A stretch of 64,000 bases of DNA, from assembly GCA_938034905.1 (NCBI GenBank), contig CALHLF010000011.1, positions 1 to 64,000 on the forward strand. Direction: 5' to 3'. Each line of letters opens with the position of its first letter. The stretch's first letter is position 1. Shown here piece after piece: positions 9,490 through 17,059 of the stretch. Under the pieces are notes generated by a model that was given only the letters and a program-made list of their open reading frames with translations, was not told the DNA's origin and searched no databases. Origin of the DNA: an uncultured bacterium (lineage in GTDB: Bacteria > Dictyoglomota > Dictyoglomia > Dictyoglomales > Dictyoglomaceae). The position numbers were made by a program, and so were the translations under genes.

Positions 9490-10527
9490 TTAGATCTCTA
9501 TAGGAACTCCTTTTTCAGAAGATTCATATATAGCCATAAGCATTTTCATTACCATTAACCCTTGTTCTCCTGTTATAATAGGTTCTCTATTTTCCTTAAT
9601 ACACTCAATAAAATGCTCTATTTCACCCTCTCCCCATTCAAAGGATCTTTCAAGAATTTCGATATTTGAGGATAGATTTTCAAGATCTTTAAAAATTTTA
9701 GGGGGATTTAACTGTGCACCTCCCAAAGTTCCTAAAATAAGATAATTTCCTTCATCTTTTTCAATATGAGATGCCCAGCTGGTTTCTATTGTTAAAGTAG
9801 AGCCATTTTCAAACTTTATAAGCCCCACTGCAAAATCTTCTACATCAAAAATTGGCTTTCCTTTAGCTCCTTTGTTCCATCCTCCCTCTCCTAAACCCCT
9901 TGGGCCAAAATTTGCATAAACATTCCCAAGAACATAATTAGGTTTTGGCATACCCATAAGCCACCAAACAAGATCCAATATATGCACTCCAATATCTAAA
10001 AGGCATCCTCCTCCTGACATTTCTTTTGTAGTAAACCACGTGCCAATTCCTGGAATTCCTTTTCTTCTTAAATAACTTCCCCGAGCATAATAGATCTTGC
10101 CAAGTTCTCCCTTTTCTATCAACTTTTTTAACATTGAATTAAAAGGTCTAAATCTTTGATTTTGTCCTATCATAAGAATTTTTCCAGATTTTTTACTTGC
10201 TTCCACCATTTCCTCTGCTTCTTTCACAGAAGTTGCCATAGGCTTTTCACATAATACATGAATTCCCCTATTTAAGGCAGAAATACTAACAGGTGCATGA
10301 AGGAAGTTTGGAGTACATACACTTATTGCAGTAAGATCTTCTTTTTCAAACATTTCTTCGAAATTATGATAGATCCTTGGAATGTTAAAATCCTTGGCTA
10401 AAATTTTTGCTCTTTCCTCATCACTATCTGTGATAGCTACAACTTCTACTTCTGGGATTTTTTTGTATCCAGGAATATGAAGATATCTTGCAATTCCACC
10501 AGCACCCACAATACCTATTTTGATCAT
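9490..10527 (-). CDS. Gfo/Idh/MocA-family NAD(P)-dependent sugar oxidoreductase
   Basis: A 345-residue cytoplasmic dehydrogenase. The N-terminal Rossmann fold begins IKIGIVGAGGIARYLHIPGY (about 2-21). The family signature CEKPMA is near residue 93 and supplies the catalytic Lys. The C-terminal alpha/beta domain includes GGGCLLDIGVHILDLVWWLMG near 170-190, with a candidate catalytic His. Substrates in this family range over sugars, inositols and sugar acids and cannot be read from the sequence. The gene has its own Shine-Dalgarno (gggaggt) and is bounded by terminators on both sides, so it is probably a single-gene unit. It is convergent with the mannosidase, which fits carbohydrate metabolism loosely. 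Confidence 0.85.
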   Translation of the reverse strand: MIKIGIVGAGGIARYLHIPGYKKIPEVEVVAITDSDEERAKILAKDFNIPRIYHNFEEMFEKEDLTAISVCTPNFLHAPVSISALNRGIHVLCEKPMATSVKEAEEMVEASKKSGKILMIGQNQRFRPFNSMLKKLIEKGELGKIYYARGSYLRRKGIPGIGTWFTTKEMSGGGCLLDIGVHILDLVWWLMGMPKPNYVLGNVYANFGPRGLGEGGWNKGAKGKPIFDVEDFAVGLIKFENGSTLTIETSWASHIEKDEGNYLILGTLGGAQLNPPKIFKDLENLSSNIEILERSFEWGEGEIEHFIECIKENREPIITGEQGLMVMKMLMAIYESSEKGVPIEI

Positions 10528-10590
10528 ATAAACCTCCCAAGTTTATTTTAAGAGATATTTTAAAACCAAAAAGGATTATATAAAATAAAA

Positions 10591-10618
10591 AAGCCCTAAG
10601 TCAAAAGACTTAGGGCTT
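10591..10618 (-). terminator. Rho-independent terminator of the RRM gene
   Basis: A perfect 12-bp stem AAGCCCTAAGTC (10591-10602) / GACTTAGGGCTT (10607-10618) around an AAAA loop. Read on the minus strand it is followed by a run of T. It lies 29 bases downstream of the RRM gene stop and also insulates the Gfo/Idh gene. Confidence 0.92.
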
Positions 10619-10647
10619 TTCATATAAAAGTGGATTTTTTTTAATTT

Positions 10648-10929
10648 TTAAAATCTTCGAAAACCACTTCTTGTAGGTCGATCTTTTTTAGGTTTTGCTT
10701 CTGAGACTACAATTTTTCTTCCATCAAGCTCGGTTCCATTAAAGGTATTAATAAGTTTTTGGGCTGTCTCTTCAGATGTTTCTACGAAAGCAAAACCCTT
10801 TGATCGTCCTGTGTTTCGGTCTGTTATTAACCTTACGCTCTCAACTGTTCCCTCCTTGCTAAATAATTTTTGCAGATCCTCTTCGGTGGTCTGCCATGAA
10901 AGATTCCCTACATATAGTGTCTTAGACAA
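10648..10929 (-). CDS. Single-RRM RNA-binding protein
   Basis: A 93-residue protein made almost entirely of one RNA recognition motif. RNP2 is LYVGNL (5-10) and RNP1 is KGFAFVE (44-50). A short basic tail (RPTRSGFRRF) follows. Bacterial RRM proteins of this size are common in cyanobacteria and scattered elsewhere; several are cold- or stress-associated RNA chaperones, but the role here is not known. The start is TTG at 10929, supported by the minus-strand Shine-Dalgarno ggaggt. An ATG near this point is absent. The gene has its own promoter and terminator, so it is monocistronic, which suits a highly expressed small RNA-binding protein. Confidence 0.9.
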   Translation of the reverse strand: MSKTLYVGNLSWQTTEEDLQKLFSKEGTVESVRLITDRNTGRSKGFAFVETSEETAQKLINTFNGTELDGRKIVVSEAKPKKDRPTRSGFRRF

Positions 10930-10979
10930 TTTCTTATACCTCCGACTTTTAAATTTTTCTTAGAAACCTAAGACTTTTT

Positions 10980-11007
10980 AGTCTATCATAAAAATTTTAT
11001 TTGTCAA
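10980..11007 (-). promoter_or_regulatory. Promoter of the RRM gene
   Basis: On the minus strand, TTGACA (11007-11002) is followed 16 bases later by TAGACT (10985-10980). The predicted leader is about 45 bases and contains a strong ggaggt ribosome site. Confidence 0.6.
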
Positions 11008-11095
11008 AATTTTTTGTTTTTAATCTCTTCTTTTAAAATTCCTAGGAAAATGATATAAAGAGTTTAAAAGAAGAAAAAGAATAAGAGGTGATTAA

Positions 11096-12040
11096 ATGGT
11101 TAAAGTGGGTGTATTAATAGGAATAAAATCTTCTGAAAGTGAGATAGCAAAAAAGACTGCTTTTAATGTTTCTTCAGCACTGAGATTGAAGGGTTATGAG
11201 GTTGTAGAAATTCCTATTGACGAAAATCTAGTAGAAAATTTAAAAAGAGAAAAAATTAATATAGCCTTTATTTCAGCCCATGGGATTTTTGGGGAGGATG
11301 GAACTGTTCAAGGACTTTTAGAGTTACTAGGAATCCCATATATAGGCTCTCGAGTATTGGCAAGTGCCTTAGCCTTAAATAAAATTATGGCAAAAAAGAT
11401 ATTTACTTATGAAGGGATACCTACTCCAAGATGGATAACTTTAAATAAAAAGGATATGGAAGAAAAAGATATAAACGAAATTCTGAAAATTTTAGAATCT
11501 TTTAAATTTCCATTAGCAGTAAAACCAAGTTCCCAAGGATCTACAATAGGCTTTTCTCAGGTTCAAAGTAAAAATAATATTTTAAGCTCTTTAGAGAATG
11601 CCTTTAAATATGATTATGAAGTGATAATAGAGGAATTTATAAAAGGAAAAGAAATAACTGCAAGTATATTTGAATATGAGGAAATAATATGTTTTCCATT
11701 AATTGAAATAATATCAAAATCTAAATCAGGAATCTACGATTACCATGCTAAATATACTCCTGGAATGAGTGACCATATCATTCCTGCTCGTCTATCGCCT
11801 GAAACCTATAAAAGGGCACAGGAGTTGGGAATAAGAGCTCATAAAGCCTTAGGATGTAGACATTTTTCTCGTGTTGATATGATAGTAGAAGATGAAACAG
11901 AGAAAATATATGTTTTAGAAGTAAATACTATTCCTGGTATGACATCTACAAGTCTCTATCCTGAGGCGTGTAAGGCTTATGGAATAGATTTTCCAGAACT
12001 GCTTCATCTATTAATAGAGAAAGTATTAAGGGAAGGATAA
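11096..12040 (+). CDS. ddl: D-alanine--D-alanine ligase
   Basis: An ATP-grasp ligase that makes the D-Ala-D-Ala dipeptide for peptidoglycan precursors in the cytoplasm. It has 314 residues, a usual Ddl length. The N-terminal domain contains the family motif HGIFGEDGTVQGLLELLGIP (62-81) and the following YIGS. The ATP-grasp core shows KPSSQGSTIGF near 142-152. The C-terminal metal-binding region reads LEVNTIPGMTSTSLYP. The ATG at 11096 is preceded by agaggtga. It stands alone, followed by a tRNA pair with its own promoter. Confidence 0.93.
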   Translation: MVKVGVLIGIKSSESEIAKKTAFNVSSALRLKGYEVVEIPIDENLVENLKREKINIAFISAHGIFGEDGTVQGLLELLGIPYIGSRVLASALALNKIMAKKIFTYEGIPTPRWITLNKKDMEEKDINEILKILESFKFPLAVKPSSQGSTIGFSQVQSKNNILSSLENAFKYDYEVIIEEFIKGKEITASIFEYEEIICFPLIEIISKSKSGIYDYHAKYTPGMSDHIIPARLSPETYKRAQELGIRAHKALGCRHFSRVDMIVEDETEKIYVLEVNTIPGMTSTSLYPEACKAYGIDFPELLHLLIEKVLREG

Positions 12041-12081
12041 TTTTTAGAGATTTTTGAAATACTTTAATAGGCTATTTCCTC

Positions 12082-12110
12082 TTGTCATATAAGATAAAAT
12101 ATTTTATAAT
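12082..12110 (+). promoter_or_regulatory. Promoter of the tRNA-Met/tRNA-Val pair
   Basis: TTGTCA (12082-12087), a 17-base spacer, then a perfect TATAAT (12105-12110). The first tRNA begins 14 bases after the -10 box. Confidence 0.8.
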
Positions 12111-12124
12111 TATTACAAAAAGAT

Positions 12125-12199
12125 GGGCCCGTAGCTCAACGGCAGAGCAGCCGGCTCATAACCGGTTGGTTCTAGGTTCGAATCCTGGCGGGCCCACCA
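12125..12199 (+). tRNA. tRNA with CAU anticodon (elongator Met, or Ile2 if lysidine-modified)
   Basis: A complete cloverleaf with encoded CCA. The acceptor GGGCCCG pairs with CGGGCCC, the anticodon loop is CTCATAA, and the T-arm contains GGTTCGAATCC. G1-C72 pairs and the three G-C pairs of an initiator anticodon stem are missing, so it is not the initiator. Elongator Met and Ile2 cannot be separated by eye. Confidence 0.93.
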
Positions 12200-12221
12200 T
12201 TTTTTATTTAGAAAATATAAA

Positions 12222-12297
12222 GGGCGGATGGCTCAGTGGTTAGAGTGCCTGCTTCACACGCAGGAGGTCGCAGGTTCAAATCCTGCTCCGCCCACCA
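12222..12297 (+). tRNA. tRNA-Val (CAC)
   Basis: Acceptor GGGCGGA pairs with TCCGCCC, the anticodon loop is TTCACAC, and the T-arm contains GGTTCAAATCC. The 3' CCA is encoded. It lies 22 bases after the CAU tRNA and is probably co-transcribed with it. Confidence 0.95.
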
Positions 12298-12315
12298 AGA
12301 TGATGGAAAGTCAGA

Positions 12316-13131
12316 TTAGTAATTGGTTTTTCTTGTTAGAGCCCCATTTCTTCTTGCAATTTTTTCAGAGATTAAAAAAGTTGCTATTCCTATTGTTATA
12401 GTCAATAAGCTTGTTAGAAGACTATAATAAACTAATCTTTCCGAAGAAATCTCTTTTATAAAGAAAGAGGAAAGTCCTAAAGATCTTCTTCCTCCTTCTA
12501 TAAGATATAAAAAGGGATTAATAAAGGCAATTTTCTGTAAAAAGGTGGGAAGAAGTTGAGGGGTAAAGGAAACACCTGATATTAATTGAAGAGCAGAGAT
12601 TGTTCCCTCAATAAGATAACCTGCCCCCTCTCCCATAAATAGGGAAAAAGAGGCAAGAATCAATCCAAAACCTATTCCTGTTAAAAGAAAAAGTAGAACA
12701 TAATAAAAAAAGGAAGGCTTTATAGAATAATTTGCACCTAATAAAAAAGCAAGAAAAAGTATAAAGAATGAGGTAAAAATTCCCGTTACTCCGACCCCAA
12801 GGGATCTTCCTATGATCTTTTCCAAAAAACTTCCTGGAGAAATATATATAGGAATTAATGTTTCATAAAAATTTCTATCATCAAATATAGTCCAGACCAT
12901 TCCTGTACTTGTTCCTGAAAGAATTTGAAATAGTGCATTTCCAGCTAAAATCCAGAAAAAGAGATTCATTGCCTTATTGCCTTGGGCAAAATAAATCACC
13001 ATATAAAAAATTGCAACTCCAAAAATTGGCCTTATTAATAGATACCCAAAAAAAATCCACCATTGTGCCCATTCACTCCATATTTTCCAACCAAGGACAA
13101 AGGAATAATAAAGTCTTTTTATTATTGCCAT
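12316..13131 (-). CDS. ABC-2 type transporter permease (second subunit)
   Basis: A 271-residue integral membrane protein with about six hydrophobic helices and the layout of ABC-2 export permeases (an N-terminal SFVLGWKIWSEWAQWW amphipathic entry helix, then paired helices). It overlaps the preceding permease by 10 bases. The two permeases plus the ATPase form a three-gene exporter. Related systems export drugs, lipids or polysaccharide, and the cargo cannot be read here. The ATG at 13131 lacks a strong Shine-Dalgarno, in keeping with coupled translation. Confidence 0.8.
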   Translation of the reverse strand: MAIIKRLYYSFVLGWKIWSEWAQWWIFFGYLLIRPIFGVAIFYMVIYFAQGNKAMNLFFWILAGNALFQILSGTSTGMVWTIFDDRNFYETLIPIYISPGSFLEKIIGRSLGVGVTGIFTSFFILFLAFLLGANYSIKPSFFYYVLLFLLTGIGFGLILASFSLFMGEGAGYLIEGTISALQLISGVSFTPQLLPTFLQKIAFINPFLYLIEGGRRSLGLSSFFIKEISSERLVYYSLLTSLLTITIGIATFLISEKIARRNGALTRKTNY

Positions 13132-13940
13132 CTTGTTATTAATCTTCCTTCTCTTCGAGCAATTTTTTCAATTTTTTTTACTAAAATAAAGGACATGTAA
13201 ATATAAATTATAGATAGAATACAAAGAATAGTTATCTCTATCTCAAATGATAGAAAGGCAAAAGGCTTACTTTCTGGTATCAAGCTTTGTCTAAGAGAAT
13301 CTAATCCCAAAGATGCAGGAATTAAAGAAGCAAGAGAAGCTACCCAAAATCCTAAGGTTTTTATGGGAAAGAAAAATCCTGAAAAAAGATAAATAGGCTC
13401 TTGAAGAAGATTAGAAAGATGCCAAGCCTCTCTTCCTGATAAAAGAAAAATACTACTTAACATCATTCCAAGCCCGTAAAGAGATATAAGAGTAAGTAAA
13501 AAGGCTAAAATTGCTTGAGGAAGTCCCTGCCAGTATATAGGAATTTTGAAAAAAATTATTCCTAAAAGAATGATAGATAAAGCTCTGACAGAAGTTGCAT
13601 AAATTCCACCAACTGCCATCCCAATAAGAATACTATTTATAGAACATGGAGCAATAAAAAATAATGGAAGATTTCCTGTCATTCTCTCCCAATATAATTG
13701 AGAGGCCATAGACCACAATATATTCAGCCAATAAGATATCATGGATCCTCCTAAGATCACAAAGGTATAGGTAATAGGAGGCATTTTTAGTGATTTATAT
13801 ATAAATATAAAAGTAGAAACTCCTAAAAGTGGCAGTAATACATCAAATGGAATCCAATAAAGATCTCTTTTTAGTCCAATAAACCTTACTTGAGCCCTTC
13901 CAAGGCATGCTCTAATATTAAGTATTAAATTTTTAATCAT
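13122..13940 (-). CDS. ABC-2 type transporter permease (first subunit)
   Basis: A 272-residue membrane protein with about six hydrophobic segments, including a long stretch near residues 160-200 (LFSGFFFPIKTLGFWVASLA) typical of ABC-2 permeases. It overlaps the ATPase gene by 8 bases (stop within start). With the second permease it would form a heterodimeric channel driven by the ATPase. The substrate is unknown. Confidence 0.8.
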   Translation of the reverse strand: MIKNLILNIRACLGRAQVRFIGLKRDLYWIPFDVLLPLLGVSTFIFIYKSLKMPPITYTFVILGGSMISYWLNILWSMASQLYWERMTGNLPLFFIAPCSINSILIGMAVGGIYATSVRALSIILLGIIFFKIPIYWQGLPQAILAFLLTLISLYGLGMMLSSIFLLSGREAWHLSNLLQEPIYLFSGFFFPIKTLGFWVASLASLIPASLGLDSLRQSLIPESKPFAFLSFEIEITILCILSIIYIYMSFILVKKIEKIARREGRLITRWQ

Positions 13941-14895
13941 CCTCTATTGATCTACCTACTATATTAATAAAGGCATCTTCTAAAGATGTTTCTTTTTTTC
14001 TAAGATAAATTATATTTGATCCAAGTTCAGAAATCTTATTAATAACATTACTTATTAAACTCTCATTTTCTAAAGATATTTTAAAAGAGACCTTTCCATC
14101 TAAATATTTATCTTGAATAATGGACACGCCTCTTATATTTTTTAAAAACTCTAAAGAAAGAGGAGTTGTTTCAATTTCATAAAGAATTTCTTTACTCCCC
14201 ATAGCTTTTAATCGGGAAGGAGTATCCAAAGCAAGGATTCTTCCTGAATCTATTATGGCAATAAGATTACATAACTCCTCTGCTTCTGCTAAATAGTGGG
14301 TTGTAAGAATAATACTCTTTCCTGTCTCTTCTATCCATTTTTTTATAAATTGCCTTATAAATCTTGAGGATTCTACATCTAATCCTACAGTTGGTTCGTC
14401 TAAAAAGAGAATTTCTGGATCATTTAATAATCCTCTAATAAGTTGCATTCTTTGTTTTTCTCCTGTGGAAAGAGTATTTACTAAATTATATGCCCTTTCT
14501 TCTAAGCCAAATTCCTTAATATATTTATTGATCTTTTCTTTTGCTAATTTTCTTGGAATTCCATATAATTGAGAAAAGAAAAACAAATTTTCCTTTATAT
14601 TTAATACTCCATATCCTGGATTTTCTCCTCCAGATACAAGATTTATATATGGTCTTATTTTGTAGTATTCATTTTCTACATTATATCCTAAAACATAAGC
14701 AGAACCAGATGTAGGCAATAATAGGGTTGTAAGAATTCTAATTAAGGTGGTTTTCCCCGCGCCGTTTCTTCCTAAAATACCAAATATTTGTCCTCCTTGA
14801 ATTTGTAGAGAAACATTCTTTAGAGCCTCTATTCTTTTTTTAGTTTTTTTGTTTATAAAGATTCTACTAAGATTAATAGTTTCAATAACTAACAT
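13933..14895 (-). CDS. ABC transporter ATP-binding subunit (ABC-2/DrrA-like)
   Basis: About 320 residues. Walker A is GRNGAGKTT, the ABC signature is LSTGEKQRMQ, and Walker B is ILFLDEPTVGLD followed by the H-loop TTHYLAEAEELC. A ~90-residue C-terminal extension follows, as in DrrA/CcmA-type exporters. An in-frame GTG at 14913 would add six residues. I prefer the ATG at 14895 because a TATACT -10 box (14909-14904) sits only 8 bases upstream, leaving no room for a Shine-Dalgarno if that promoter is used. The gene is first in the operon with the two permeases. Confidence 0.87.
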   Translation of the reverse strand: MLVIETINLSRIFINKKTKKRIEALKNVSLQIQGGQIFGILGRNGAGKTTLIRILTTLLLPTSGSAYVLGYNVENEYYKIRPYINLVSGGENPGYGVLNIKENLFFFSQLYGIPRKLAKEKINKYIKEFGLEERAYNLVNTLSTGEKQRMQLIRGLLNDPEILFLDEPTVGLDVESSRFIRQFIKKWIEETGKSIILTTHYLAEAEELCNLIAIIDSGRILALDTPSRLKAMGSKEILYEIETTPLSLEFLKNIRGVSIIQDKYLDGKVSFKISLENESLISNVINKISELGSNIIYLRKKETSLEDAFINIVGRSIEDD

Positions 14896-14903
14896 AACTT
14901 TCA

Positions 14904-14933
14904 AGTATATCACATATATAAAGCTGTTGCCAA
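14904..14933 (-). promoter_or_regulatory. Probable promoter of the ABC exporter, possibly leaderless
   Basis: On the minus strand, TTGGCA (14933-14928), an 18-base spacer, then TATACT (14909-14904). The ATG begins 8 bases after the -10 box, so the transcript may begin at or next to the start codon. The -35 overlaps the -35 of the divergent tRNA-Ser promoter. Confidence 0.5.
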
Positions 14934-14955
14934 CTATTACCTATAATGATATAAT
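14927..14955 (+). promoter_or_regulatory. Promoter of tRNA-Ser
   Basis: TTGCCA (14927-14932), exactly 17 bases, then TATAAT (14950-14955). The tRNA starts 10 bases after the -10 box. Confidence 0.85.
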
Positions 14956-14965
14956 CTTCTTCGAG

Positions 14966-15060
<95 letters not shown>

Positions 15061-15077
15061 ATTTTCTTATGGGTTCC

Positions 15078-16475
15078 TTAGAAAATTTTAGTTATTAGAT
15101 CCCTATATATTTGAAATCTTTCTTGATAAGATTGGGATCTTGAAGAAGGATATATTTCTTTAAATTCATTATTCAAAAAATTCTTCTGAATTTCATAGGG
15201 GTATATATTTTTTGCTACCAAATACGCAGAACCTTTGCTTGTTAATTCTCTCTCTTTTGAAATTGATAAGGGTATATTTAAAATATCACTTTTTAATTCC
15301 AACAAATTTTTATATCTTGTCATGCCTCCACTTACAATAATCCTTTCAATAGAAAAACCCAAATTCTTGAATTCTTCGATAATAACCTTGGTTTCATAAA
15401 ACATTCCTTCCCAAATAGCTTTTTTTAGATCTAAAATACTAGTATTTATGTCTATTCCATAGAATATTCCTTTTACATTGGGGTTAGGAGAAGGTATATT
15501 TCTTCCTAAGATATAGGGAAAAAAATAAATATTTGTGGGCTCATTAAAACTCTTAGGAATACACCATTTTAATTTTTCCTTTATCCATTTTCTTACACCT
15601 CCAGAGAAATATATCCCTGCAATTATATAGTATTTTTCTTCAAAAAAATATCCTATAGAAAAACCCTTTCTCCCGATTTCTCTATCTAATAAAGGATAAG
15701 AAGTGGATAAAAGAAAAGCCTCGGCAGTTCCCCAGGAATCTAAAAGAATCCTATCAGATAAAGATAAAGAAAGGCTTCCTATAGGATGATCATGCCCTCC
15801 TAAAATTATAGGAATTTGTGGAAGAGAATATTTTTCTTGCCAATATGGCAATAAATCTCCTATTATACTACCTGCAGAATTAATCTTAGGAAGAAGAGAG
15901 ATTTCTAAATCACATAAATCAAGAATCTCTTCTGCCCAATTTCTCTTTTTTATATCGAATAAAAGCATTCTGTTAGCAAGGGTATAATCTGTTATAATTT
16001 TCCCTGTTAGTAGATAGTTTAAATAATCGACCGCATTTAACCATTTATATCTTTTTTTCCAGAGGTCCTTTAGATTTTCTCTAACCCATAGAATTTTTGC
16101 TAAAGAGTATTTTGGAGAAATTTTTAGCCCTGTTATTTCAAACACCCTATCTTTACCTATTTCCTCCAAAATTTTTATTTCTTTTTCTCCTCGAGTATCC
16201 AACCATGAGAATATATTTGTTAAGGGTTTTCCTGTGGAATCAATTAAAAGACCTGCTTCTCCCATTCCTGAAATGGATATTCCTATAACTTTTTTCCCCA
16301 TTTTCCCTAAAACTTCAAAGGTATTCTCTAAATAATTTTTAAGTAAAAAGGGAGAAATAGAATAATCTTTATCTAAAGGGGTTGGAAGGAATTTTTTAAA
16401 AATAATTTTCCCCTCTTTATTCCAAAGAAAAACTTTGAAATTTGTTGTTCCTAAATCTATAGTTAAGATATACAT
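15078..16475 (-). CDS. FGGY-family carbohydrate kinase
   Basis: A 465-residue sugar kinase of the xylulokinase/gluconokinase superfamily. The N-terminal phosphate-1 motif is LTIDLGTTNFKVF, and GGHDHPIGSL near the middle carries the candidate catalytic Asp. A C-terminal VSGGMTRYKN phosphate-2/adenosine motif is present. The sugar cannot be assigned. The longer TTG start at 16493 adds six residues, but that codon lies against a TATAAT box, so the ATG at 16475 is preferred. There is no Shine-Dalgarno before it and the -10 box ends 9 bases upstream, so this may be a leaderless gene. It is not in an evident sugar operon. Confidence 0.85.
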   Translation of the reverse strand: MYILTIDLGTTNFKVFLWNKEGKIIFKKFLPTPLDKDYSISPFLLKNYLENTFEVLGKMGKKVIGISISGMGEAGLLIDSTGKPLTNIFSWLDTRGEKEIKILEEIGKDRVFEITGLKISPKYSLAKILWVRENLKDLWKKRYKWLNAVDYLNYLLTGKIITDYTLANRMLLFDIKKRNWAEEILDLCDLEISLLPKINSAGSIIGDLLPYWQEKYSLPQIPIILGGHDHPIGSLSLSLSDRILLDSWGTAEAFLLSTSYPLLDREIGRKGFSIGYFFEEKYYIIAGIYFSGGVRKWIKEKLKWCIPKSFNEPTNIYFFPYILGRNIPSPNPNVKGIFYGIDINTSILDLKKAIWEGMFYETKVIIEEFKNLGFSIERIIVSGGMTRYKNLLELKSDILNIPLSISKERELTSKGSAYLVAKNIYPYEIQKNFLNNEFKEIYPSSRSQSYQERFQIYRDLITKIF

Positions 16476-16484
16476 AGCTATTAA

Positions 16485-16490
16485 ATTATA
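16485..16490 (-). promoter_or_regulatory. -10 box of the FGGY kinase, possibly leaderless
   Basis: A perfect TATAAT on the minus strand ends 9 bases before the ATG at 16475. No convincing -35 hexamer is seen at 16-18 bases. Confidence 0.4.
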
Positions 16491-16508
16491 CAATAAGATT
16501 CTTTTATT

Positions 16509-16811
16509 TTAATTGTGCCTTAAAACTCGGCACTTGGTATGGACATAGGTACCACCCTTAAGAAATAAAGATAAGTTCTTAGTGACTAAGCCATAATAGG
16601 TAAGGAGATCCTCCATAAGTATAACAGGAAAATCATTCTAAGGCTTGGTTTTGGTAAAATTCCATGTATCTTGCCATCTTTGTGCTTTCTCTAAAAAAAC
16701 CTCTTTTCTTTCTATCTTTTTATTCTTATCTTTTTCTATTTCTCTATAAAATCTATCTTCTTTATTATACTGGTACCTATCTACTTTTGCCTTTAAACTC
16801 AAAATTGACAT
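16509..16811 (-). pseudogene. Degenerate C-terminal fragment of an integrase-core transposase
   Basis: Read on the minus strand, an ATG at 16811 opens a 57-codon frame rich in Lys/Glu that ends at TAG (16640-16638). The same frame continues for 42 more sense codons to TAA (16511-16509). Before the stop it reads VDRYQYN...RFYREIE...AQRWQDTWNFTKTKP; after it, MEDLLTYYGLVTKN. This resembles the 'RW..TWNF.RPH.G.GM...TPYEKL' tail of rve/IS481-like transposases with substitutions and an internal stop. No catalytic DDE region, terminal repeats or target duplication was found. The family call is recognition by eye. A live 57-residue protein is possible but less likely. Confidence 0.5.
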
Positions 16812-16833
16812 AGCAAATTTTTCTTCTTATACT
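16805..16833 (+). promoter_or_regulatory. Promoter of the purine operon
   Basis: TTGACA (16805-16810), exactly 17 bases, then TATACT (16828-16833). Transcription would begin near 16840, immediately before the guanine aptamer. The -35 overlaps the first codons of the minus-strand transposase remnant. Confidence 0.85.
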
Positions 16834-16841
16834 ATTACTGT

Positions 16842-16908
16842 CTCGTATAATCCCAAGGATAAGGCTTGGGAGTTTCTACCAGGCAACCGTAAATTGCCTG
16901 ACTACGAG
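16842..16908 (+). promoter_or_regulatory. Guanine (purine-class) riboswitch aptamer
   Basis: P1 is CTCGTA (16842-16847) with TACGAG (16903-16908). P2 is CCCAAG/CTTGGG capped by a GATAAGG loop. The junction GTTTCTACC is followed by P3 CAGGCAA/TTGCCTG with the loop CCGTAAA. These are the conserved core elements of the purine riboswitch. The specificity base in GACTA is C16902; C at this position (C74 in the xpt numbering) pairs with guanine or hypoxanthine, whereas adenine aptamers carry U. It sits at the 5' end of the purine operon leader, so it is expected to repress when guanine is abundant. Confidence 0.95.
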
Positions 16909-17016
16909 CGGAAGAGTCCCTTAGGGCTCTAAATAGAGTCCAAGCGGGACTGGCAAGACATAGAAAGTCTTGCTACACCGAAGGGATAAAAACCCAGGCG
17001 GGTAGGTTCCCTCGTA
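16903..17016 (+). promoter_or_regulatory. PRPP riboswitch aptamer (ykkC subtype 2b), in tandem with the guanine aptamer
   Basis: Conserved ykkC-class elements are visible: the stem AGTCCC (16915-16920)/GGGACT (16946-16951) enclosing GGGCTCT/AGAGTCC, then the stem GCAAGAC (16953-16959)/GTCTTGC (16967-16973). The core follows: ACACCGAAGGGATAAAA and CCCAGGCGGGTAGG. The ...CAGGCGGGTAGG ending is that of the PRPP subtype rather than the guanidine subtype. The closing helix is TACGAG, bulged C, GGAA (16903-16913) with TTCC-CTCGTA (17007-17016). The left strand of that helix is the same TACGAG used for P1 of the guanine aptamer. Tandem guanine-PRPP switches ahead of purine genes are a described arrangement. 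Confidence 0.85.
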
Positions 17017-17038
17017 TGATCCTACCTTCCTGGGTTTT
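16988..17038 (+). terminator. Regulated terminator shared by the two aptamers
   Basis: The long hairpin pairs AAAACCCAGG with CCTGGGTTTT (17029-17038) outside, and GGTAGG (17001-17006) with CCTACC (17021-17026) inside, followed by an A/T-rich stretch. Both left strands are core elements of the PRPP aptamer, so PRPP binding should exclude the terminator. The T tract is short, so termination strength is uncertain. Confidence 0.75.
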
Positions 17039-17059
17039 AAAATTTATAAGGAGTGAAAA

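Noticed and set aside
11020-11060. Possible ddl promoter around TATAAA (11054-11059)
   Set aside because: A -10-like box is present but no acceptable -35 at 16-18 bases.
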